64,000 nucleotides of DNA from Brevundimonas sp. MF30-B (GCF_004683885.1 NZ_CP038440.1:124001-188000), one strand, 5' to 3'. Positions 8,798-20,927 are shown, counted from the first letter of the stretch. Notes: generated by a model from the sequence alone, not told the origin. Made by a program: numbers and translations.

Positions 8798-10417
8798 TCA
8801 CCCCATCCACAACGTCGCCGGATGCTCCAGCAGGCCCTTGATGCGCTGGACGAACACCGCCGCGTCATGCCCATCGACGATACGGTGATCGAAGCTGGAG
8901 GACAGGTTCATCATCTTGCGCACGACCATCTGGCCGTCCCGGACCACGACCCGTTCCTGGATCTTGTTGGGGCCGATGATGGCGACCTCGGGGTGGTTGA
9001 TGATGGGGGTGTGGGTGATGCCGCCCAGCGTGCCCAGCGAGGTGATGGTGATGGTCGAGCCCGACAGCTCCTCGCGCTTGGCCGAGCCGTCCTTGGCGGC
9101 GCCCGAGACCCGGGCGATCTCCAGGGCGGTGTCGTAGGGGTCGCGCGCCTCGGCGTGGCGAACCACCGGCACCATCAGCCCGTTCGGCGTCTGGGCGGCG
9201 ATGCCCAGATGGACCGGGGCGTGCTGGGTCAGGACGCCGGCCTCGTCGTCGTAGGTGGCGTTGATCTGCGGCTGGTCGCGCAGAGCGACCACGATGGCGC
9301 GGGCGATGAAGGGCAGGACGTTCAGCTTGGGCTGGTCCTTGGCCTTGGTCGCGTTCAGGTGAGCGCGGAGCTCCTCCAGCGCCGTGACGTCGATCTCCTC
9401 GACATAGGTGATGTGCGGGATGCGGCGCACGCTCTCGGCCATCTTCTCCGCGATCTTGCGGCGCAGGCCGATGATGCGGACCTCGGTCGTCCCGTCCGCC
9501 TTGGCGTAGGTCGAGGCCGACGATCCGCCGGTCGAGACGCCGCGGCCTCCGCCCGAGACATAGGCGTCCAGGTCGCCGTGTTCGATGCGGCCGGCGGGGC
9601 CGGAGCCGGGCACGAACTGCAGCTCGACGCCCAGGTCGCGCGCGCGCTGGCGCACGGAGGGCGAGGCGAGCGGGCGCTGGGCCGGATCACGGGTGGTGAA
9701 GGCTTCGGCCTGCGGCTTCGCGGCGGCCTTCGGTGTGGAAGCGGGCGCAGCCTTGGGAGCGGGCGCCGGGGCCTCGACCTTGGGCGTCGGGGAAGCCGCT
9801 GGAGCCGCCGTCACATTGCCCTTGCCTTGAACCTGGAAGCTGACCAGCGGGCCGCCGACGGGCAGTTGTTGACCGGCTTCGCCGTGCAGGGCGACGACCG
9901 TGCCAGCCACCGGCGAGGTGATCTCCACCGTCGCCTTGTCGGTCATGATCTCGGCCAGGATCTGGTCTTCCTCGACCGCGTCGCCGACCTTGACGCGCCA
10001 GCCGACCAGTTCGGCCTCGGCGGTGCCTTCGCCCACGTCGGGCAGTTTGAAGACGTGGTTGGCGCCCGCCGCGGGCTGGGCCGGCGACGGTGCGGTTTTC
10101 GGCGCCTCGACCGGAGCGGGGGCGGCCTCGACCTTGGGCGCGGGCGCGGGTTCGTCGGCCGACGCATTGCCGGCGCCCTCAACCTCGAACTCCACCAGCG
10201 GACCGCGCACGGGCAGCATCTCGCCAGGCTCGCCGTGCAGGGTGGTGACCTTGCCGGACACCGGGGCGGTGATCTCGACGGTGGCCTTGTCGGTCATGAC
10301 GTCGGCGACGATCTGGTCTTCCTCGACCACATCTCCGACCTTGACGTGCCAGCCGACCAGTTCGGCCTCGGCGGTGCCTTCGCCCACGTCGGGCAGCTTG
10401 AAGACGAAACGACCCAT
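8798..10417 (-). CDS. bkdB: branched-chain 2-oxoacid dehydrogenase E2 (dihydrolipoyl acyltransferase)
   Basis: A 539-residue E2 core protein. It has two lipoyl domains with lipoylation sites in MTDKATVEI at Lys44 and Lys161, each followed by an Ala/Pro-rich linker. A peripheral-subunit-binding domain follows (about residues 255-295, RPLASPSVRQRARDLG). The catalytic acyltransferase domain ends in DHRIVDGHDAA, supplying the active-site His and Asp. The two lipoyl domains are near-identical, a recent internal duplication; many BkdB proteins have just one. Located between bkdA2 (1-base gap) and the small secreted gene. Context of E1 alpha/beta favours the branched-chain complex over pyruvate dehydrogenase. 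Confidence 0.9.
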   Translation of the reverse strand: MGRFVFKLPDVGEGTAEAELVGWHVKVGDVVEEDQIVADVMTDKATVEITAPVSGKVTTLHGEPGEMLPVRGPLVEFEVEGAGNASADEPAPAPKVEAAPAPVEAPKTAPSPAQPAAGANHVFKLPDVGEGTAEAELVGWRVKVGDAVEEDQILAEIMTDKATVEITSPVAGTVVALHGEAGQQLPVGGPLVSFQVQGKGNVTAAPAASPTPKVEAPAPAPKAAPASTPKAAAKPQAEAFTTRDPAQRPLASPSVRQRARDLGVELQFVPGSGPAGRIEHGDLDAYVSGGGRGVSTGGSSASTYAKADGTTEVRIIGLRRKIAEKMAESVRRIPHITYVEEIDVTALEELRAHLNATKAKDQPKLNVLPFIARAIVVALRDQPQINATYDDEAGVLTQHAPVHLGIAAQTPNGLMVPVVRHAEARDPYDTALEIARVSGAAKDGSAKREELSGSTITITSLGTLGGITHTPIINHPEVAIIGPNKIQERVVVRDGQMVVRKMMNLSSSFDHRIVDGHDAAVFVQRIKGLLEHPATLWMG

Positions 10418-10418
10418 C

Positions 10419-11543
10419 TCAGCGACCTCCCGACATGACGGACTTCAGCGCTTCGGCGACCCGCTCGGGGCCGGGGAAATACTCCCACTCGAACGCGTGC
10501 GGATAGGGCGTGTCCCAGCCGGTCACGCGCGCGATCGGCGCCTCCAGGTGATAGAAGCAGCGCTCCTGCACCAGGGCCGACAGCTCGGCGCCGAAGCCCG
10601 AGGTGCGCGGCGCCTCGTGCACGATGACGCAGCGGCCGGTCTTCTTCACGCTGGCCTCGATGGCTTCGATGTCCAGCGGCACGAGCGAGCGCAGGTCGAT
10701 GACCTCGGCGTCCACGCCCGCGTGCTCGGCGCCCGCCAGAGAGACCCACACCATGGTGCCATAGGCCAGGATGGTGACGTCATTGCCCTCGCGCATGACG
10801 CGCGCCTTGCCCAGCGGCTCGACGAACTTGCCGGTCGGGACCTGGGCCAGCTCCTGGGCCTTCCAGGGCGACACCGGCTTTTCGTGCCAGCCGTCGAAGG
10901 GACCGTTGTACAGGCGCTTGGGCTCGAAGAAGATGACCGGATCGTCGTCCTCGATGGCGGCCGTCAGCAGGCCCTTGGCGTCATAGGGGTTGGACGGGAT
11001 CACCACCTTCAGGCCGGCGATGTGGGTAAACAGGCTCTCCGGGCTCTGGCTGTGCGTCTGGCCGCCGAAGATGCCGCCGCCATAGGGGCTGCGGATCGTG
11101 ATGGGGCTGGTGAACATCCCGCCCGAGCGATAGCGCAGCTTGGCCGCCTCCGACACGATCTGGTCGTAGGCCGGATAGATGTAGTCGGCGAACTGGATCT
11201 CCACGACCGGGCGCAGACCGTAGGCGCCCATGCCGATTGCGGCGCCGACGATGCCCGTCTCCGAGATCGGGGCGTCGAAGCTGCGGGTCAGGCCGTGCTT
11301 CTTCTGCAGGTGGTCGGTCACGCGGAAGACGCCGCCGAAATAGCCCGCGTCCTCGCCAAAGCTGAGGACCGAGGGGTCCTCGCTCATCTTGGCGTCCAGA
11401 GCCGAGTTCAGAGCCTGGATCATGTTCATGGGCTGGACGCCCGAGGCCGGGGCCTCGGACCTGGGCGCATTGTTCTGATCGACCATGTCGGGCTCGACGC
11501 CGTCGGTGCGGTCGGACTCGGTGAAGGTGGTTTGCTCGCTCAT
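10419..11543 (-). CDS. bkdA2: 2-oxoisovalerate dehydrogenase E1 beta subunit
   Basis: A 374-residue transketolase-like beta subunit that, with the alpha subunit, decarboxylates branched-chain 2-oxoacids on thiamine diphosphate. The conserved core starts at MNMIQALNSALD (residue 39) after a short charged extension rich in Glu, Thr and Asp. FGEDAGYFGGVFRVT, the EIQFADYIYPAYDQI region and VIFFEPKRLY, typical of BCKDH beta chains, are present. The start at 11543 lies 2 bases downstream of the bkdA1 stop. An internal start at the MNMIQ Met cannot be excluded. Acts in valine, leucine and isoleucine breakdown. Confidence 0.93.
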   Translation of the reverse strand: MSEQTTFTESDRTDGVEPDMVDQNNAPRSEAPASGVQPMNMIQALNSALDAKMSEDPSVLSFGEDAGYFGGVFRVTDHLQKKHGLTRSFDAPISETGIVGAAIGMGAYGLRPVVEIQFADYIYPAYDQIVSEAAKLRYRSGGMFTSPITIRSPYGGGIFGGQTHSQSPESLFTHIAGLKVVIPSNPYDAKGLLTAAIEDDDPVIFFEPKRLYNGPFDGWHEKPVSPWKAQELAQVPTGKFVEPLGKARVMREGNDVTILAYGTMVWVSLAGAEHAGVDAEVIDLRSLVPLDIEAIEASVKKTGRCVIVHEAPRTSGFGAELSALVQERCFYHLEAPIARVTGWDTPYPHAFEWEYFPGPERVAEALKSVMSGGR

Positions 11544-11545
11544 GA

Positions 11546-12868
<1,323 letters not shown>

Positions 12869-12879
12869 TCAAAAACGCC

Positions 12880-12908
12880 TTGCAACTCGCCGTTCTCGGG
12901 TATTTTAT
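12880..12908 (+). promoter_or_regulatory. possible sigma-70 promoter for the bkd regulator
   Basis: TTGCAA (12880-12885) and TTTTAT (12903-12908) are separated by 17 bases, in an AT-rich island that stands out from the GC-rich surroundings. The predicted RNA start would leave a short leader with GGAG 7 bases before the GTG start. Sequence inspection only. Confidence 0.35.
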
Positions 12909-12937
12909 TGCGCCATAACGATAAACGGAGAAACGCC

Positions 12938-13423
12938 GTGGTTGACACCTTGGATCCCATCGACGCCCGCATTCTGGACATTCTGCAACAGGACGCAGGC
13001 CTGTCGGTGGCCGAGGTGGCGGATCGGGTCGGCCTGTCGGCTTCGCCGTGCTGGCGCCGGATCAAGAGGCTGGAGGATTCCGGCCTGATCCGCAAGCGCG
13101 TCACCCTGCTGGACGCCGCAAAGCTGGGCCTGGATTTCGAGGTCTACGCCATCGTCAAGCTGAGCCTGCCGTCAACCGACAACCTGGACGCCTTCGAAAG
13201 CGCCGTCTCGGCCTGGCCCGAGGTCGTCCAGTGCGCCACCATCACCGGACGCGAGGATTATGTGCTGCGGATCATCACCTCAGACATGCACGCCTTCGAC
13301 CGTTTCCTGCGCGAAAAGCTGCTCAGCCTGGGAATCGTGTCCGACTGCGAAAGCCACATCGTCACCCGCGGCGTGAAGGACGTCACCGCCCTGCCGCTGG
13401 GCCTGGTCAGTCCGCACGTTTGA
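12938..13423 (+). CDS. bkdR: Lrp/AsnC-family regulator, probable activator of the bkd operon
   Basis: A 161-residue Lrp-type protein. The N-terminal winged helix-turn-helix (LDPIDARILDILQQDAGLSV, then LSASPCWRRIKRLEDSGLI) is followed by a RAM/AsnC ligand-binding domain with the GREDYVLRI motif. In Pseudomonas, BkdR is an Lrp homologue that activates bkdA1A2B-lpdV in response to branched-chain amino acids, and the divergent arrangement here is the same. I chose the GTG at 12938 because GGAG sits 7 bases upstream; a TTG further upstream lacks this. Role in bkd control is inferred from family and position. Confidence 0.88.
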   Translation: MVDTLDPIDARILDILQQDAGLSVAEVADRVGLSASPCWRRIKRLEDSGLIRKRVTLLDAAKLGLDFEVYAIVKLSLPSTDNLDAFESAVSAWPEVVQCATITGREDYVLRIITSDMHAFDRFLREKLLSLGIVSDCESHIVTRGVKDVTALPLGLVSPHV

Positions 13424-13433
13424 TCCCTCCTAG

Positions 13434-13518
13434 CCGTCACCCTCGGGCTTGACCCGAGGGTCCAGCTGACGGGGCTGTCGAGGGTGCTGGATGCTCGGAT
13501 CAAGTCCGAGCATGACGG
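13434..13518. repeat. intergenic palindromic repeat (REP-like)
   Basis: Two 33-base arms (13434-13466 and 13486-13518) are imperfect inverted copies, and each arm is itself a hairpin: CCTCGGGCTTGACCCGAGG on the left and a TGCTCGGA...TCCGAGCA stem on the right. This is the form of short mosaic repeats common between alphaproteobacterial genes. A decayed half copy occurs at 37626-37653. Confidence 0.7.
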
Positions 13519-13586
13519 CAGATGGCAGGGCTTGGCGCGACGGCACGCGCGGTCGCATACTCCCCGCACCAACAGGGGAAACGCTC

Positions 13587-14525
13587 ATGATCGAGATGGT
13601 GATCGACGCCCGCCGCAAGGACCTGGGCGGTTTCGAGGTGGGGCGTGTCCTGCCATTCCATGCGCGGCGCATGGTCGGCCCGTTCATTTTTCTGGACCAG
13701 ATGGGGCCGGCCGAGTTCGCCCCGGGCTCCGACGCCATCAATGTGCGGCCGCACCCGCACATCGGCCTGTCGACCCTGACCTATCTGTTCGAGGGCGAGA
13801 TCATGCACCGCGACAGCCTGGGCTACACCCAGCCGATCCGTCCGGGCGAGGTCAACTGGATGACGGCCGGCAAGGGCATCGTCCACTCGGAACGCACCGA
13901 TCCCCTGAAGAAGAGCCAGGGCGGCCCCATGCACGGCATGCAGGCCTGGATCGCCCTGCCTGACGAGGCCGAGGACATCGATCCGTCGTTCGACCACCAC
14001 GCCGAGGCCGACCTGCCCGCCTATGAGAACAACGGCCTGTTCGCGCGGCTGGTGGCGGGCGAGGCCTACGGCGCGTCGGCCGGCGTGGCGATCCAGTCGC
14101 CCCTGTTCTATGTCCACTGGGAGATGAAGGCCGGGGTCAAGACCGCGCCGCCGCCCGGCCGCGGCGCCGGCGGCTATTCCGAACGGGCCCTGTTCGTCGC
14201 GCGCGGCCAGATCGAGGTCGGCGACCGCACCTTCCATGCCGGCCAGCTGATCGTGCTGGAGCCCGACGCCCAGCCGACCGTGCGCGCCTCGACCGACGCC
14301 AGCGTCATGGCCCTGGGCGGCGAGCCGGTGGGGCAGCGGCTGATCTGGTGGAACTTCGTCGCCTCGAGCCAGGCGCGCATCGACGCCGCCAAGGCCGACT
14401 GGCAGGCAGGCCGCATGAAGCTGCCGACCGAGGACGACCTGGAGTTCATTCCTCTGCCGGACACGCCCTCGACGCCCGAGCCCGCCCCGGCCGGGGTCAA
14501 GCCCGAGCCGACGCACCCGGTCTGA
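13587..14525 (+). CDS. pirin-family protein
   Basis: A 312-residue bicupin. The N-terminal cupin contains the metal-binding pirin pattern RPHPHIGLSTLTYLFEGEIMHRDSLG, then GEVNWMTAGKGIVHSER, both hallmarks of pirins such as YhhW, which can oxidise quercetin. The C-terminal cupin has the GGYSERALFVARGQIEVG pattern. The start at 13587 is preceded by AGGGGAAACGC; the frame continues upstream through the palindromic repeat and is not used. The last 15 residues are Pro/Thr-rich. The 3' end overlaps by 29 bases the end of the convergent UrcA gene. Confidence 0.9.
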   Translation: MIEMVIDARRKDLGGFEVGRVLPFHARRMVGPFIFLDQMGPAEFAPGSDAINVRPHPHIGLSTLTYLFEGEIMHRDSLGYTQPIRPGEVNWMTAGKGIVHSERTDPLKKSQGGPMHGMQAWIALPDEAEDIDPSFDHHAEADLPAYENNGLFARLVAGEAYGASAGVAIQSPLFYVHWEMKAGVKTAPPPGRGAGGYSERALFVARGQIEVGDRTFHAGQLIVLEPDAQPTVRASTDASVMALGGEPVGQRLIWWNFVASSQARIDAAKADWQAGRMKLPTEDDLEFIPLPDTPSTPEPAPAGVKPEPTHPV

Positions 14526-14838
14526 CCGGGCGCGGCCAAGGCCGGTTCAACGCCCTGGCGCCGCCGGCGCGCACAAACCTCAGCTGATCCTCCCAAGGCA
14601 AGGCGCGCACGACCCTGCCTCGCATCTCCCGCTCGCAGACCAGGGGCGTGTCCACATGGTCCGGCGTCACGGTCGCCCGGTGGATTTCGCATAAGTCGCG
14701 GCTGGCGGCGCGGATGCGGTCGGCCATCTCGGCAGCGTGGGCCGGCCGCGCGGGGTCCAGCCCGCCCAGATTCACCCGCATGTCGGGCGCTTCGCTCGTC
14801 ATCATCAGGCCCGCCAGGGTCAGGGTCGTCATCAGCAT
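14497..14838 (-). CDS. UrcA-family small exported protein
   Basis: A 113-residue protein starting at the ATG at 14838, preceded by GGAGG at a good distance. A short hydrophobic N-terminus is followed by VNLGGLDPARPAHAAEMADRI and a Cys pair (DLCEIH, then VCEREMRGR), which matches the layout of UrcA proteins, a secreted family found mainly in Caulobacterales and sphingomonads and of unknown function. The C-terminal 30 residues are Arg/Pro-rich and run into the convergent pirin gene; they may be an extension gained by stop loss. The frame stays open far upstream through typA antisense, which is not coding. Confidence 0.7.
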   Translation of the reverse strand: MLMTTLTLAGLMMTSEAPDMRVNLGGLDPARPAHAAEMADRIRAASRDLCEIHRATVTPDHVDTPLVCEREMRGRVVRALPWEDQLRFVRAGGARALNRPWPRPVRPGASARA

Positions 14839-15054
14839 GGTCGCCTCCGTCCTGGACCTTTCGTCCATGATACAAGGAGGCGCCGTCCCAGGCCGCCAGA
14901 TGCGGCCGCGCGGATGAAATAACCGTAAGGTCCCCAAACCGCCCGGTCTGGCGTTTCGGGGCGCTTGCCTGTAAGAGGCGCCGCTTCTCCCCGACACCGC
15001 ATCTTGCAGCGGCCCGGACCTTCCGTGGCCGAACACAGTCCGCCCGAGCCTGAC

Positions 15055-16887
<1,833 letters not shown>

Positions 16888-16910
16888 GCGCCGGTCGATC
16901 GTCGAGACAA

Positions 16911-16938
16911 AAAAAGGGGGCCGGTTCACCGGCCCCCT
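16911..16938. terminator. bidirectional intrinsic terminator between typA and putA
   Basis: GGGGGCCGG-TTCA-CCGGCCCCC forms a perfect 9-bp GC stem, preceded by a run of seven A and followed by TTCTT. The A run serves as the T-tract for the putA strand, the pyrimidine run for typA. It sits exactly between two convergent genes. Confidence 0.85.
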
Positions 16939-16966
16939 TCTTCGTATCCGCGATCGAGGTTCCGCC

Positions 16967-19900
16967 TCAGAGATTCAGCAGCGCCGGATCGCCGCCCTGG
17001 GCCGCGATGTTGATGGTGATGGCCTTTTCCGCCGCATAGCGGATCAGGCTGTTGGGGCCGCCCGCCTTGGGTCCGGTGCCCGACAGGCCCTCGCCGCCGA
17101 ACGGCTGGACGCCGACCACCGCGCCGGTGATCGAGCGGTTGACGTAGACGTTGCCGGCCGGAACCAGGCGTGTCACCTCTTCGGCGAAGGCCTCGATGCG
17201 GCTGTGCACGCCCAGCGTCAGGCCGAAGCCACGCGCCGCCAGCTTGCCCGCCACCGTCTCCAGGCTGTCGGGGTCGTAGCGATAGATGTGCAGGACGGGG
17301 CCGAATACCTCGCGCTCCAGGAAGTCCGGGGTCGGGATCTCGGCGATGACGGGAGCGAAATAGTCGCCGGCCCCTGCCCCCGCATTGGCGCTGGGGGCCA
17401 GTTCGGCGCGGGCGATGACGGCGGCCTCCTGCTCCAGGCGGGCTAGGTGACGCTCAAGCGACTCACGCGACTCAGCGTCGATGACCGGGCCGATGTCGGT
17501 GGCCGGGTCGGATGGGTCGCCCACGACCTGGGCCGCCAGCGCGCCCTTGAGACCAGCGATAAGCTCCTCCGCCGAATCCTTGGGCACATAGAGGATGCGC
17601 AGGGCCGAGCAGCGCTGGCCGGCCGAGCCGAAGGCGGAGGCGATGACGTCGTCCAGCACCTGTTCGCGCAGGGCCGTGGTGTCCACGAACATGCCGTTCA
17701 GGCCGCCCGTCTCGGCGATGAACGGGATGATGGCGCCGGGGCGAGCCGCGATGGACTTGTTGATGGCCCAGGCCGTGTCGGTGCCGCCGGTGAAGGCGAC
17801 GCCGTCGATGCCATGGTGGCTGACCAGCTTGGCGCCGACCGTGTCGCCGCGTCCGGGCGTCAGGGCCAGCAGATCGGCCTTCAGACCCGCCTTGTGGAAA
17901 AGGCGCACTGCCTCGGCGGCGACCAGCGGCGTCTGTTCGGCCGGCTTGGCCAGCACCGCATTGCCGGCGGCCAGCGCGGCCGCCACCTGACCGGTGAAGA
18001 TCGCCAGTGGGAAGTTCCACGGGCTGATGCAGGCGAACACCCCGCGACCGTGCAGCATCAGCTGATTGGTCTCGCCGACCGGACCGGTCAGGGTCTCAGG
18101 CCCGGCGAACTGGGTCTCGGCCAGCATCGCATAGTAGCGGCAGAAGTCGGCGGCCTCGCGCACCTCGGCGACGCCGTCGTTCAGCGTCTTGCCCGCCTCG
18201 CGGCTGAGCAGGGCGACGAAGCGGTCCATCTCGCCTTCCAGGGCGTCGGCCATGGCGCGCAGCACGGCCGCGCGCGCCGCGCCGCCCGAGCGGTCCCAGG
18301 CGATCTGCGCCTTGGAGGCCAGTTCGACCGCGCGGTCGATGTCGGCGGCCGAGGCCTCGGAGACATGACCCAGAACGCTGCCACGATCGGCGGGGTTGGT
18401 GACGTCCTGCGCATTCTCACCAGCCAGCAGCACGCCGCCGACGATGGGACCGGAGTTGATCTTCTCGCGGTCGATCAGATCCAGGGCGAGCGCATGGCGG
18501 TCGCGTTGGGCGGCCTGCGAATAGTCGCGGCCGAGGGAGTTCAGGCGGTTTCCGTACATCTGTTGAGGGACCGGGATCTTGGGGTGGGGGCCGGGCGCGG
18601 CTTCCACCACGGCGATGGGATCGAAGGCGACGGCAGAGGCGGGCACACGCTCGTCCAGCAGGGCGTGCACGAAGGAGGAGTTGGCGCCGTTCTCCAGCAG
18701 GCGGCGCACCAGATAGGGCAGCAGCTCTTCATGGCCGCCGACAGGGGCGTAGGCGCGCACGACCACGCGCTGGCCTTTCCAGGCCTCTTCGGCGGCTTCG
18801 TACAGAGGCTCGCCCATGCCATGAAGGCGCTGAAACTCGACGTCGACGTCCGCCTCCGTCGCCATGCGATGCACGGCGGCCAGAGAGACTGCGTTGTGGG
18901 TGGCGAACTGTCCGTAAAGATGGGGCGCGGCGTCCAGCATGATGCGGGCGCACACCAGATAGTTCAAATCCGTCGCCGCCTTGGTTGTGAAGACCGGATA
19001 GTCGGGACGGCCGGCGACCTGGGCGCGCTTGATCTCGGTGTCCCAATAGGCGCCCTTCACCAGGCGGACCATCAGGCGGCGCTTGGCCGACCGCGCCAGC
19101 TCGGCCAGGCGTCCGATCACCTCGGGCGCACGCTTCTGATAGGCCTGAACGGCCAGGCCCAGGCCTTTCCAGTCGCCCAGCTCGGGCTCGCGGGCCAGCC
19201 GCTCCAGCAGCTTCAGCGACAGGGCCAGGCGGTCGGCCTCCTCGGCGTCCATGCAGAAGTTGATGTCGTAGCCTGCGGCGATGATCGCCAGCCGCTTGAT
19301 GCGGGGATACAGCTCGTCCCACACTCGATCCTCGTGCACCGCCTCATAGCGGGGCGACAGGGCCGACAGCTTGACGGAAACGCCGTGCCCCGTCTGGGGA
19401 CCGCGCATGTCCGGGCGGTCCTTGCGGGCCTTGCCGACCGCGTGGATGGAGTCGGCGTAGATGCGCTCGTAGCGCTCGGCGTCGGCGGCGGTGCGCGCGC
19501 CCTCGCCCAGCATGTCGAAGCTGCACAGCCAGCCGTTGCGGTTGGCCCGCTTCAGGGCGCCCCCGATGGTGCGGCCAAGCACGAACTGTTCGCCCATCAT
19601 GCGAACGGCGGCCGCCACGGCCTGGCGGATCACGGGCTCGCCGATGCGGCCAGCCACGCGCTTCAGGAAGCCGGGCAGGTCGCGCCTGGCGTCCTCGTCC
19701 ACGTCCACCAGCCGGCCGGTCAGCATCAAGCCCCAGGTCGAGGCGTTGACGAACAGGCTGTCGGACTGACCCAGATGCTTGGCCCAATCGGCCGAGCCGA
19801 TCTTCTCGGCGATCAGGCGGTCGCGGGTGTCCTCGTCGGGGGTGCGCAGCAGGGCCTCGGCCAGGCACATCAGCGCCAGGCCCTCGCGGGTGCCCAGCGA

Positions 19901-20134
19901 GAACTCCTGCAGGAAGCTTTCAACCACCCCCTGGCGGTCGGCGCTCTTGCGAGCGCGCTCGACCAAATCGACCGCATCCTCGACCACGGCGGCGCGCTGT
20001 TCGGGGGTCAGCGGCGTGCGCGACAGCAGATCGCAGACAGCGTCTCGTTCGTCGCGGAATTTGTGCCGATCCAACTGGTCCCAGTGAGCCAGGTCAGAGG
20101 GCTTGAAGTCCGACGGCGACATCGCGTTTCTCAT
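16967..20134 (-). CDS. putA: bifunctional proline dehydrogenase / L-glutamate gamma-semialdehyde dehydrogenase
   Basis: A 1055-residue PutA converting proline to glutamate: an N-terminal FAD-dependent proline dehydrogenase barrel (MVRLVKGAYWDTEIK, then the YAPVGGHEELLPYLVRRLLE region) fused to an NAD-dependent aldehyde dehydrogenase with catalytic Glu in FIAETGGLN and Cys in GSAGQRCSALR. No N-terminal ribbon-helix-helix DNA-binding domain is present, so unlike the E. coli protein it should not autoregulate; control probably lies with the divergent Lrp-type gene. Start taken at 20134 (MRNAMSPSDF); 20122 is an alternative. The frame extends upstream through the regulator in antisense and is not coding. 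Confidence 0.95.
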   Translation of the reverse strand: MRNAMSPSDFKPSDLAHWDQLDRHKFRDERDAVCDLLSRTPLTPEQRAAVVEDAVDLVERARKSADRQGVVESFLQEFSLGTREGLALMCLAEALLRTPDEDTRDRLIAEKIGSADWAKHLGQSDSLFVNASTWGLMLTGRLVDVDEDARRDLPGFLKRVAGRIGEPVIRQAVAAAVRMMGEQFVLGRTIGGALKRANRNGWLCSFDMLGEGARTAADAERYERIYADSIHAVGKARKDRPDMRGPQTGHGVSVKLSALSPRYEAVHEDRVWDELYPRIKRLAIIAAGYDINFCMDAEEADRLALSLKLLERLAREPELGDWKGLGLAVQAYQKRAPEVIGRLAELARSAKRRLMVRLVKGAYWDTEIKRAQVAGRPDYPVFTTKAATDLNYLVCARIMLDAAPHLYGQFATHNAVSLAAVHRMATEADVDVEFQRLHGMGEPLYEAAEEAWKGQRVVVRAYAPVGGHEELLPYLVRRLLENGANSSFVHALLDERVPASAVAFDPIAVVEAAPGPHPKIPVPQQMYGNRLNSLGRDYSQAAQRDRHALALDLIDREKINSGPIVGGVLLAGENAQDVTNPADRGSVLGHVSEASAADIDRAVELASKAQIAWDRSGGAARAAVLRAMADALEGEMDRFVALLSREAGKTLNDGVAEVREAADFCRYYAMLAETQFAGPETLTGPVGETNQLMLHGRGVFACISPWNFPLAIFTGQVAAALAAGNAVLAKPAEQTPLVAAEAVRLFHKAGLKADLLALTPGRGDTVGAKLVSHHGIDGVAFTGGTDTAWAINKSIAARPGAIIPFIAETGGLNGMFVDTTALREQVLDDVIASAFGSAGQRCSALRILYVPKDSAEELIAGLKGALAAQVVGDPSDPATDIGPVIDAESRESLERHLARLEQEAAVIARAELAPSANAGAGAGDYFAPVIAEIPTPDFLEREVFGPVLHIYRYDPDSLETVAGKLAARGFGLTLGVHSRIEAFAEEVTRLVPAGNVYVNRSITGAVVGVQPFGGEGLSGTGPKAGGPNSLIRYAAEKAITINIAAQGGDPALLNL

Positions 20135-20147
20135 GCTGTTGCTGAGC

Positions 20148-20159
20148 GCCCTATAGGGC
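20148..20159. promoter_or_regulatory. 12-bp palindrome in the putA-regulator promoter gap
   Basis: GCCCTATAGGGC is a perfect palindrome 14 bases from the putA start in the 91-base divergent promoter. Lrp-type PutR/PrdR regulators usually bind short inverted repeats in such gaps, so it is a candidate operator. Could also be chance. Confidence 0.35.
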
Positions 20160-20225
20160 TGACCGAACCGAATGTCCGTCGTATGATAACCGCAGCACTC
20201 GAAGATCGTTCGGCGAAAACCTGAA

Positions 20226-20693
20226 ATGACCATGCAGACTCTGGACGCCGTTGATCGCCGCCTGCTGCGGGTGCTGCAGGTGGAGGGTCGGATCTCAAAC
20301 GCCGAGCTGGCCAAGCGCTGCAATCTGTCGCCTGCCGCCTGTTTCGAGCGGGTGCGGCGGCTGCGCGAGCGCCGGGTCATCACCGGCTACGCGGCCCTGA
20401 TCGATCCCGCGATGGCGGGGCGCGGCCTGCTGATCTTCGTCGAGGTGCTGCTGGACCGGACCACCGGCGACGTTTTCGAGGCCTTCGCCGCCGCCGTGCG
20501 CGCCCAGCCCGAGGTGCTGGAGTGCCACATGGTCGCCGGCGGCTTCGACTATCTGATCAAGGCCCGCGTCGGCGACATGGACGCCTATCGCGCCTTTCTG
20601 GGCGACGTCCTGGTCAAGATGCCCGGCGTGCGCGAGACCCGGACCTACGCCGTGCTGGAGGAGGTGAAGTCCACGACCGTGCTGCCGCTGTGA
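20226..20693 (+). CDS. putR: Lrp/AsnC-family regulator, probable proline catabolism activator
   Basis: A 155-residue Lrp-type protein with an N-terminal helix-turn-helix (LDAVDRRLLRVLQVEGRISNAELAKRCNLSPAACFERVRRL) and a C-terminal effector domain with GGFDYLIKARVGDMDAYR. Divergent transcription from putA matches PutR of Agrobacterium, Rhodobacter and Caulobacter relatives, which activates putA when proline is present. Start at 20226; the Met two codons on is an alternative. Assignment to proline control is by position and family. Confidence 0.88.
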   Translation: MTMQTLDAVDRRLLRVLQVEGRISNAELAKRCNLSPAACFERVRRLRERRVITGYAALIDPAMAGRGLLIFVEVLLDRTTGDVFEAFAAAVRAQPEVLECHMVAGGFDYLIKARVGDMDAYRAFLGDVLVKMPGVRETRTYAVLEEVKSTTVLPL

Positions 20694-20709
20694 CCGTCCT
20701 CTACCCGGT

Positions 20710-20784
20710 CCCCCCGCGAAGGCGGAGGTTCAGATGATCCAAGGTCGAGTCCGGCGCCGACTGGATCCCCGCCTTCGCGGGGGG
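20710..20784. repeat. palindromic intergenic repeat
   Basis: CCCCCCGCGAAGGCGG at 20710-20725 is matched by its exact reverse complement at 20769-20784, enclosing 43 bases. A REP-like element after the putR gene; it may also serve as its transcription end. The rest of 20785-20927 shows no clear feature. Confidence 0.65.
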
Positions 20785-20927
20785 AGCGGAAAATTGGTGG
20801 GATCGCGCTCAAGCCCCGAAATCCAGTTGACCGAACGACAGCGCCCAGACAACCAAGTCTCGCCATCGTCATCCTGAGACGCTAGAGCTTGTCGCCCCGC
20901 GAACGGCTGGAAGGCCCGTCCGACTGC

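Noticed and set aside
12900..12911. 11-base TATTTTATTGC shared with the reverse strand near 40556-40566
   Set aside because: Notable in such GC-rich DNA, but both lie where AT-rich -10 boxes are expected, so a shared regulator is not supported.
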